Shown here piece after piece: positions 56,573 through 64,000 of a stretch of 64,000 nt of DNA. Each line of letters starts with the position of its first letter. The first letter of the stretch is position 1. The position numbers and the translations under genes are program-made. The DNA lies in the NCBI GenBank assembly GCA_022497155.1, contig MU385711.1, positions 62,001 through 126,000 of the forward strand, read 5' to 3'. Source of the DNA: Whalleya microplaca. Lineage: Eukaryota > Ascomycota > Sordariomycetes > Xylariales > Xylariaceae. The notes below the pieces were generated by a model that was given only the letters and a program-made list of their open reading frames with translations, did no database searches and was not told the origin of the DNA.

Positions 56573-57367
56573 ATGGCGACCGCAATCCCGTCGATAGCCT
56601 GTCTGGGTATCATAGGGCGAAATGTATGTTGTTCCCTTGTCCTCTGATCATACTAAACCCCCGTTCCAAGCCCGATCCCGAACCAACCTCCCACCCATCC
56701 ACTCACCTACCTCCTACCTCCCTGCCTCCCTCCTCACCTATCCGCTAACACACTCACTCACGACCTCCAGAACAACCCCCTGCACATAACAATCTTCCCC
56801 TCCTACGACGCCTCAACCAACACGCACTTCCCCCTCCGCACGCCCCTGCAATTCTCCCTCCTCCTAAGCAGCACCCTCGACGTCTTCGCCGCGCGCGCCC
56901 GCCACGCCGCGACGGCCAACACCCTGCTGTCGGGGGACTTCGGCCTCCTGCACGCCGTCGACGAGCGCCTCGCCGCCTACGGCTTCGAGACCAACACCGG
57001 CGTCAAGATCGTCGTCGTCGTCGACATGCGCGGGCGCCTGCCCCCCTCCCACTTCTACGGTACTCCCAGCAGTCCCACTGCCTCTGGGTTCGGGGGTGCA
57101 GGGGGTATAGGGGGAGGAGGAGGAGGGGGAGTGAAGGGGGGCATTGCGGGGGTGGGATTGAGGGATACCGAGTTGAAGGTCGTGTTCCGCGCCGTGCAGA
57201 CGGCGTATGTGCGCCTCTTGCAGAACCCGTTTTATGATCCCGAGGAGGGGGCGGGCGCGCCGGGGGGTGGTGGGAGGGGTGGGGGGACGCGGATTACGAG
57301 TCGGAGGTTCGCGGAGGAGATGAGAAGGATTGGGGAGAGGTGGGCGCCCGGGGTTACGGGGCTGTGA
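56573..57367 (+). CDS. TRAPPC2L: TRAPP complex subunit 2-like protein
   Basis: Sedlin-fold subunit (Tca17 in yeast) of the TRAPP tethering complexes acting at the Golgi. Exon 1 (56573-56623) encodes MATAIPSIACLGIIGRN; a 147-nt intron (GTATGT to CCTCCAG) follows; exon 2 (56771-57367) continues with NNPLHITIFPS. Total 215 residues. The longin fold is visible: PLQFSLLLSSTLDVFAARAR, LLSGDFGLLHAVDERLAAYGFETNTGVKIVVVVDMRG, then LKVVFRAVQTAYVRLLQNPFYDP. Two Gly-rich inserts (about residues 112-140 and 175-185), encoded by GGGGGAGGAGG-type DNA, break the fold just before the last helix pair. Human TRAPPC2L has 140 residues; fungal proteins are often longer. It converges with the AFG1-like gene, 290 bases away. 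Confidence 0.9.
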
Positions 57368-57657
57368 GGGGGATGGTGTGTGTTGCTTGGATGGATGGAA
57401 TTGTGGATGCGTGATTAGGGGAAGTAGGGGGGAGGTAAGGAGATGGTGTGAGATGTCGAGGCGTGGTCGATATGTAACGGTATACTTGCTTCTTGACGGA
57501 CGGCGTTGTGGACGGGGCATAGCAGCATGGAATCTGGGCGTTTTCTACCTACAGGAAGAACGAAATAAATCTTAGGATTCATATTCACATTCAGGGTTCC
57601 GTTCATCTATGTGCTTCTATCCAATATGTAACAATAAGTAAGGTCGGATTCTACAAG
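57368..57657. other. short convergent spacer
   Basis: 290 bases between the stops of TRAPPC2L (plus) and the AFG1-like gene (minus). GT-rich sequence follows the TRAPPC2L stop, and GAAATAAATCTTAGG at about 57559-57573 could serve polyadenylation. No gene is supported. Confidence 0.45.
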
Positions 57658-59658
57658 TTACTCTTCCCTGCGCGGAGGCTTCTGACCCTGACTCTCCCCA
57701 GAGATCGTCTTCCTCAGGTAATCCAGACGGAAACGCTGCAAACCCGCCGGCTCCCCGAGCTCCACCGACGGCCCCATCTGTACATCTCCCGGGACGCTCC
57801 GCGCCATCGACCACGGGCGCGGTTTCGAAGCGGGGGAGCCCTCCCAATGCCGCGCCTCGACCGGCAACGGCTGCCACCAGTCTCCGGTGCGCGCGTGCCA
57901 GCGGTCTCCGCAGAGCTCCCAGAGCCGGCTTGTCGCGCGCTTGTACGCGAAGCGCTCGTCCTCACCTGTGAAGGCGCCCGTGTTGCTGAAGTCCACTTTC
58001 GACTTCTGCTCCACGTGGAAGTCGGAGTCCTGGTCTGGGTCGTAGTCGGTGTTGTTGGACTCCGTGTAGGACGAGATGTTGGGCCGGAAGGGCGACATGG
58101 TGTCTTGGTACACTTCGGCGACGGTCTCGGAGTGTATTGCGTCGTCATCGACCCTTTCGCTTGTTTGCTTATCTTCTTGTCGGTTGGGCGAGATGGTGAT
58201 CTTTGTTTCCGGGAAGAACAGGTCGTCTGGGCCAGCTTCTGCTCTGACAACAAGCTTGCAACGAGCTTCGTATAGAGCATCCAGTAATGTAATGAGCCTT
58301 CTGGCCTCGTTCTTCTTTATGACAGTCAGGGTGGGTATGCCGTCGATGATAAACGTATGGAAAGTAGAAGCCATTGTGATGTAATCAGCTGGCCCAAATG
58401 AAGACACAAGGTCGTCAAAGTCCCAGCATACAACTCCCTCATATTGTCGTGGGATTGTCAGGATGCGACCATAGACGGTTAACGTTGAAGGTTTCCAGGG
58501 TATTTCACCCTGTGGAGGTGATGGAATGAGGCTGCCTACTGCTTTAGTCCATAAGCTTGAGTCTGCCTCGCTGATGAAGTAGTTTCTGGGTCTTGTGGCA
58601 GGAATGGCTGATTCATTTATCTCCTGGGTCTCAAACCCTGAATGTTGTTCCGTAGTGGTCTCTCTTGTCTGAGCATGAGACACGCCACCACTATCGTCTC
58701 GTGTTGTCACGGATTGTTCTGACAACTCACCAGCCTCACGGCGCCGCCAGTCTTTGCCCCCTTCCATGTGCCAGAACTCGCATCTTGCCTTCAGAACTTC
58801 AAGAAACGATGAGAAATCGCTCGTAGAACCAAACAACTCCCCTTTCCCACGAGTTCTCCCCAGGCCCAGTACTTGACCAAGAAGACCGCCGCTTGAAGGT
58901 GGAACATACTCAACACCGCTGGCTTTCTCTAATTCTTCGGGCATGCGGTTGGATGAAGCAACGAGGACACCACCCAGCTGAAAAAAGGCAGTGAATAGGT
59001 TACTCAGAATCTTACTCGCCGCTCTGTCTGGTAATTGAAACTCATCCAAGAAGAGTATTGGTGATTTCTCAACCATGTCCTTGGCCATCCACAGTAGAGA
59101 GTATTCTTGGTCCTCACCTTCTAAGTCGTGAACTGATTTCCGATGACGTTCTAACTGAGATAGGGTATATAGCATGAATGTATTGAAGTGCCATCTCCTC
59201 TTCCGACTCGTGGGAAGACCGTCGGCGAGGAGATCGAGAAGCATGGATTTACCGGTGCCCACCTCACCGGATAGGAAGAGTCCCTGGGGAGAGTCTATCT
59301 CGATTGCTTGTTCATGGTTTGTGAGAACCCTGGTCAAAGCAAGGGGGTCTACCCTCTCGTTGCGGGCGAAGAATCGAGCAAAAAGGGGGTTGCGCCAGAT
59401 AGGATGACTCTCGACTGCGAGAATGCGCGACTCATCATCATCTTTCCTCTTGGATTTATTTAGAGCACTAGTAATGGCTTTCAGCCTCGTGCGATACTCC
59501 ACCGAGGGTGAATAGTCCTTCAGTCGATGATAGACTTTCTGGAGATGGAGGGCCAGCCTGTGCTGAGCAGCATCCGGGCAGCAAAGCCCGGTGGCTAGGA
59601 ACGACTGATACTTGACCAATGGATCTGTGATGGTAACGGCGTTGATACCGCGTCTCAT
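57658..59658 (-). CDS. AFG1-like AAA-type ATPase
   Basis: AFG1/LACE1 family ATPase; yeast Afg1 is a mitochondrial inner membrane protein that helps remove unassembled respiratory subunits. A single exon from the ATG at 59658 encodes 666 residues (yeast Afg1 509, human 481). Walker A is GEVGTGKS (131-138) in PQGLFLSGEVGTGKSMLLDLL. RRWHFNTFMLYTLSQLER follows, then Walker B ILFLDEFQLPD (201-211), and SNLFTAFFQLGGVLVASSNRMPEELEKASG (sensor region, 219-248). A segment rich in Ser/Glu (about 310-360) and one near 500-550 extend the family core. Near the C-terminus, FAYKRATSRLWELCGDRWH is typical. No clear mitochondrial presequence is seen, as the protein begins MRRGINAVTITDPLVKY; an upstream exon cannot be excluded. 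Filamentous fungi carry more than one AFG1-like gene, so orthology to yeast AFG1 is open. Confidence 0.85.
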   Translation of the reverse strand: MRRGINAVTITDPLVKYQSFLATGLCCPDAAQHRLALHLQKVYHRLKDYSPSVEYRTRLKAITSALNKSKRKDDDESRILAVESHPIWRNPLFARFFARNERVDPLALTRVLTNHEQAIEIDSPQGLFLSGEVGTGKSMLLDLLADGLPTSRKRRWHFNTFMLYTLSQLERHRKSVHDLEGEDQEYSLLWMAKDMVEKSPILFLDEFQLPDRAASKILSNLFTAFFQLGGVLVASSNRMPEELEKASGVEYVPPSSGGLLGQVLGLGRTRGKGELFGSTSDFSSFLEVLKARCEFWHMEGGKDWRRREAGELSEQSVTTRDDSGGVSHAQTRETTTEQHSGFETQEINESAIPATRPRNYFISEADSSLWTKAVGSLIPSPPQGEIPWKPSTLTVYGRILTIPRQYEGVVCWDFDDLVSSFGPADYITMASTFHTFIIDGIPTLTVIKKNEARRLITLLDALYEARCKLVVRAEAGPDDLFFPETKITISPNRQEDKQTSERVDDDAIHSETVAEVYQDTMSPFRPNISSYTESNNTDYDPDQDSDFHVEQKSKVDFSNTGAFTGEDERFAYKRATSRLWELCGDRWHARTGDWWQPLPVEARHWEGSPASKPRPWSMARSVPGDVQMGPSVELGEPAGLQRFRLDYLRKTISGESQGQKPPRREE

Positions 59659-60891
59659 CTTGAGCCCCTATTCCGCGGTGCCGGGCGGAATATAGCCAAG
59701 CCTGCCCGGGACGTATGAATATGAGCTAGGGAGACGGAGACGGGAATGTGTGTGTAAGAAGCAAACAGTCAGACTAGCTGTCCGGGTGCGACATGAAGTA
59801 CAACTTCTGGACCAACCAGATTTCGTGACCCTGGTGTTTCGCGAATGGAGTGAGGGCGGAAACAGCAAGGTACCTGATGAATTGTCTTGTGTGACCTTAG
59901 ACACATGAATGCATCAGATGAGGTGCCGCATTCCGTTCCGGACCAGAACAGGAAGTATCATACACGGCAAATTGTACGCACCATGAAATCTAGAGAAATA
60001 AAACATGAAAACGGTTTGAATTGAGTCAAGTCATGATGAAAATATCTAGGTTGTTCCTAGGTAACCGATACTATACAGCAGGTATGTAGTACGTAGAACA
60101 TTGAAGGCCATAGCCAAAGGGGTAGACCTATCTTAGTGGCAAGGCTAGAGATGATAGGTTGGTTGAGGTCATCGTCGGGAAGTGCGAAATTCCCCCGGAT
60201 GCGTAAAAACGCAATAAAAAGCCCCCTAGCTCCAGGGTCTGTGCCAGGCAGGCAGGAGCGCTGGCAGGCGAATACCGTCAGTGACGCCTGCCCCAATGCT
60301 GCCCCGACACTTCTCACAGCACGGCAACTGCTATGGTGACCCCACTTAACTCACGTGGAATAGCGCTGTTGCCTCTCAAACGGCTTAGCCTCAATTCGCC
60401 CTGTGCTCCAAGCTCGAGCAGGCCTAAGCCAATTCCAGGAAAGCGCGGATGAGTTGTACTTGCTAAGTGTTATTTTTTTTCTTCTGTCTGTCTCTCCTTC
60501 CCCTGCAAAAAAAAGGGAAAGGTCAACAAGGCCCAATCAACCACAGCCAACCGTGAAGGCCTCGTCATTCTTCGGCGAGTAACTACCTGCTGCTCTTGCT
60601 TGCCTGCACTGTCCCATCTGCACAGCATCTTCTCAAAGCATCTCCACCAATCCATCCACGCCTAAATTTTTTCCTTCTCCTCCCTCACTCCTCCTCACAA
60701 TGAGGAGCCATCTCCGTAATATTCAATCGACGCATCGATAATCAACAACAGCACCCTCGCATCGCTGCCGTAGCAACACCTTCTTGCCTTCATCCCTTCC
60801 GACCCCGATCCGGACATCGTCACCGACACCGACACCGATACCGACACTAGCATCGACATTGACATCCATCACGACACATATTTAGGTGATC
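59659..60891. promoter_or_regulatory. divergent upstream region, AFG1-like / NUP133
   Basis: 1.23 kb between divergent starts. It holds a T-run with TTCTGTCTGTCTCTCC at 60472-60497, and a hexanucleotide-like ACCGAC/ACACCG repeat in the presumed NUP133 leader (about 60821-60850) followed by related GACATT/GACATC words. A CGCAATAAAAAG word lies near 60209. Open frames here are short and unrecognised. Confidence 0.45.
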
Positions 60892-63800
60892 ATGTTTTCC
60901 GCCTCTCTCGACCACGGCGCCGAAGAGAGGTCGCCGACGCCTGTGGCCACGCGAGGTCGACGGCGTCAACGCCCTTTAAGCTCAGATAATTCTGTTCAGC
61001 AGCCCAAGGCTAAGCGACAACGGCTGCCGCTGAACGAACAGACCTTCGTTAATTCCCCTGAACCTCGCCCCGAGACGTACGAGGTCAAGTCCGCGAGACC
61101 CTCGATGACCGACCTGAGGCAGGATGGAATCGAGGAGACGCCCGCGCCGAAGCAAGAACTCAGCTTTCGCTCCAAAAAAGCAAGGACCGGTGACCGTTTT
61201 AGCAAAGGGGACGGCAGTACACTTCTGGTATGCGTCGCTCTGCTCCTCTCTTCTCTCTGATATCATCTCGTATCCTCTCCATCACCTTTGCGCGACCTCA
61301 GTTCTGTCTATAGAATATGTTAACACGGTGTTTTGCAGTCTACCAACACCGCCTTCGACGTCAGAAAGCTCCCAGCACTCCCTGACCGACTCAAGCTAGA
61401 TGCAACTAGTATGTGAAACCTGCTTGCGCTCTCTTCATCCCTCATCCTTCATTACTAACGTAGCTTCAAGGTCGCCAACATGGCTCTGCCGATAGCTTAA
61501 CAGGCTACGCCTTGAACCTCACCCACACTCATGCCACCGTATGGCCGTACGCGATGCCGACGCAATCCCCCGAATCCTTCACATTTACGCTGCCGTATCC
61601 GTCCAAACACTCGACCGATCCCCTACCGCTAGGCGCCCTCGTCTCCCCCTCCGCGTCATCCTCCGAACCAGGCTTAGTAGTGGTCATGCCCACCAGCGGC
61701 AAGGTCACCTACTGGGAATCGATATCGAGCGCGACCACTTTGGACTTCATGCGACAACAGCGGAACGGCGTCGAAGAGACGATACCGGGCATGTTTTCTG
61801 GAGAGAGCGCCATTCAAATCGCCAATGCGGAATCCGCTGCCGGCTTCATCCTTGCCTTCAGCAGCGGGCGCATGGCTTATTTGAGTGTACGAGACGCACA
61901 TGGTCGCCCCAAAATATCCGTCCTGTTCCTGCGCACGAGCCTTGGTCCGGCGAGCAGTGGCTTCTTCGGTAGCATTCGACACGCGCTTTCGCACACCGCT
62001 CTCCAGGGAGACATCGCCGCCGTACGTGCTGAGCGATCGCAAAAGCAAGGCGAATGCACTGTCGTTGCTGCCACGGCCAAGGGCCGTCTGCACTCATGGA
62101 GGGTGCACCGCGGCGGTCATCATGATCTTTTGACGGAGATGGATGCTAGAAGCGCCATCCTCGAGGCCTTGCAGCAGGTGGACCAAGTCAATGCCAAGTT
62201 ACCCGGCGATTCGCTAAACGTCATTGACTTCTGCTTTGTACCCAAGGGCCTGGATCAGAAGTGGCTGGACATGAGCCAGCTCCGTGATATACCTGCATCT
62301 GAGCACTACCAGCATCTGTTGCTCTTAGTCTCTCTATCCAACAAGCGCACATGCCGTTATTCGCTCGTTGACGTTGTATTGCATAACGGTACTTCATCAG
62401 AGAGCCCCATAGAGATTGGCTTGGTTCGACCGATACACGCTTTTGCGACAACGCCAGACTCCCATGCTCTCTCCAAGCCTCGGCTGTATCTCCCACGGCC
62501 CACCCTCATTGCATTTCTAATATTTGACCATGCCGCGGTGGTAGCTTCAATTGCACGACCGCCGTTGTCGCCAGACTCCCAGATACTCGAGGATAATCAT
62601 ATCCTGCCGGCGTCATTTGAGGACGTGGTCGACCTACGTGAAACCCCTACGCTCGAAATTGTTGGTTCCGGCATCGAAGAGCCCTTTACCTCTGGCTATG
62701 GAGCTGATGAGGTGAGGGTCTCCCGAATCAAGACGAAGAACCCGGCAGCTGTTCTGCTTGTCCGAGGCGCCGGTACCCTGCGTATTGCGGTTACAGACAT
62801 TGAACGTTTTGCAAGCGAGAAGCCTCCCAAGGTTACTGCCAAGGGCAAGCTCGAGCAGGCCGTATTCTTCGGTATCAAGGAAGACAACCCTCTAGTATTC
62901 GACATTCAGCACGGTTTGCGATTCACCAAGGAAGAATACGGTGCCGCAGCCCTGGAACTGAGTCAAGAAATACTTACCTCAGCCGGCCCGCACCTCTCGG
63001 CTTTGGCTGTCAGAGTTGACACAAATATCAAAGAACGCGTCCGGTATCTAGAAAAAATCATGACACATATCAAGAGCCTGAAAGTCAAACTTGATCGTGT
63101 TACGAAATGGAAACTGCTATGGAACGCTGAGAAAATGCATGTTGCCAGCGTGGTTTGGCGGAAGCATGAGGAGTTGACCTCGTTACGCACAGTGACCTCG
63201 AAAAAGAGCATTGTCGCAGAGATGGTCGAGTATATCCGGAACGAGGAAAGGACGGAACCAAACCTAGCCAAAGGCGAGGTCGACGAACTCCGTCATTGGT
63301 TCCTTCGCGATATCGACCGTATGGAAATTTTCATCGCCTGGGCTTACGAGGTCATCAAACATAACGTCAAGGCCAATCTAGACGAAGCGTCTTCGACGCG
63401 CTTGATATACGAGGCATCTGAAATATACAACAATGCATTGCGCGATGCTTTTGAATTTCGCGAGCAAAACCTTAACCTCTACGGTTTGAACGGCGAGAGG
63501 CTAGAACATGGAATTATAGCGAATGACTATGCGGGCCTCCCGCCGCCGTGGACATGCCATCCTTTTATCGCCAACAACGTGATGCGGCTGGTGGAACTTT
63601 CTACTGAATGGATTAAACAGCATTGGACTACGGAAGCGGAATCACACAACCCGTTGATTCAGACGATTCGTGAGGTTCTGCCAGAGTTGACCGAAGTTTA
63701 TCTCACGGTCATTCAAGAGCTATCTAGGTCATATCTCGCAAGCGATGACCCATCAAGAGTCTCAGATGCTCAGAAATACGAGGAAATCTATAAGAAAGCC

Positions 63801-64000
63801 CGACATGACAAGGTCGTTCTTCTTGCCGAATCAGAGAACTGGGAAGCAGCCATCAAAATTGCCGAGAATCATGAATCGCTCCCGGCGCTTGCTGAGATCT
63901 TGACCCGCGAAATTGATGCGCTTCGGGATCAACTTGTTTCTCCTGACCTTTCTCCAGAGGAAGTCGAGATGCTAGATTCGAAGGCGTGCGCCAAAGAAGA
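60892..64000 (+). CDS. NUP133: nucleoporin Nup133, incomplete at window end
   Basis: Nup133 is the membrane-proximal end of the Nup84/Nup107 Y-complex of the nuclear pore. Three exons are visible: 60892-61227, 61339-61408 and 61471 to the window end; introns are 111 and 62 nt, the second with ATTACTAAC. The joins are in phase and give LPALPDRLKLDATSRQHGSADSLTGYALNLTHTHATVWPY. The first ~110 residues are disordered and basic. The beta-propeller domain follows, with VVVMPTSGKVTYWESI and ATAKGRLHSWRV blades. The helical stack begins near 62880 (LRFTKEEYGAAALELSQEIL) and includes RHWFLRDIDRMEIFIAWAYEVIK and LLAESENWEAAIKIAENHESL. About 978 codons are present with no stop, so the 3' end lies beyond the window (typical length 1,150-1,350). 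The start is the first ATG after a repeat-bearing leader. Confidence 0.9.

Noticed and set aside
52224..57367. AP-3 mu, MCT1 and TRAPPC2L as a functional cluster, with epsilon-COP elsewhere in the window
   Set aside because: Two trafficking genes flank a mitochondrial enzyme, each with its own promoter-sized spacer; co-location looks coincidental.
1..64000. tRNA, 5S rRNA and other structural RNA genes
   Set aside because: Scanned by eye for T-loop (GGTTCRANTCC) and box A patterns on both strands and for fungal 5S start and core words; none were convincing. A covariance-model search would be decisive.

Overview
The window is nuclear DNA of a filamentous ascomycete (Pezizomycotina, most likely a sordariomycete). 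Coding genes are widely spaced. Introns are short (49-185 nt), with GTAAGT/GTATGT-type donors and TACTAAC/GCTAAC-type branch points. Exons are GC-rich, while the spacers are AT-richer and full of microsatellites. No bacterial-style operons, tRNA, rRNA or CRISPR array were seen. Spliced gene models were built by joining open frames across consensus introns and checking that the phases agree; where a family is recognised, the joined protein also matches its known order of motifs.

Layout. 1-2.5 kb: AT-rich sequence without a gene. 2.5-3.8 kb: a two-exon orphan protein. 4.25-5.3 kb: epsilon-COP (SEC28). 7.1-8.2 kb: a HAD phosphatase close to yeast PYP1. 11.2-14.8 kb: C2-domain phosphatidylserine decarboxylase (PSD2 type). 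16.2-19.25 kb: an ADIP/SSX2IP (Msd1-like) coiled-coil protein. 20.5-22.8 kb, minus: a TPR/F-box/LRR protein of Pof3 architecture. 22.8-38.6 kb: a gene-poor block holding one small supported gene (28.2-28.4 kb, minus) and many simple repeats. 38.6-43.1 kb, minus: a very long Pom1-like DYRK kinase. 43.1-46.6 kb: repeats and one isolated exon-like segment. 46.6-47.0 kb, minus: a 97-residue DMAC1/DUF4536-like protein. 47.0-49.6 kb: AT-rich DNA with the relic of a Ty3/Gypsy reverse transcriptase. 49.6-64 kb is dense: MPP10 (minus), AP-3 mu, mitochondrial malonyl-CoA:ACP transacylase, TRAPPC2L, an AFG1-like ATPase (minus) and NUP133 (cut by the window end).

The genes are housekeeping genes and form no single pathway. 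Three belong to vesicle coats or tethers (epsilon-COP, AP-3 mu, TRAPPC2L). Three are probably mitochondrial (MCT1, AFG1-like, DMAC1-like). Two concern cell polarity or spindle poles (Pom1-like DYRK, Msd1-like). MPP10 works in ribosome biogenesis and NUP133 in the nuclear pore. Gene pairs MPP10/AP-3 mu and AFG1/NUP133 are divergent, and TRAPPC2L/AFG1 and Msd1-like/Pof3-like are convergent.

No clearly new multi-gene system was found. The best leads are a stop-free 57-nt intron inside the DYRK kinase domain, the lone small conserved protein in the 15-kb gene-poor block, the decayed Gypsy element, and a 10-bp palindrome (TACCTAGGTA) strongly over-represented between genes.
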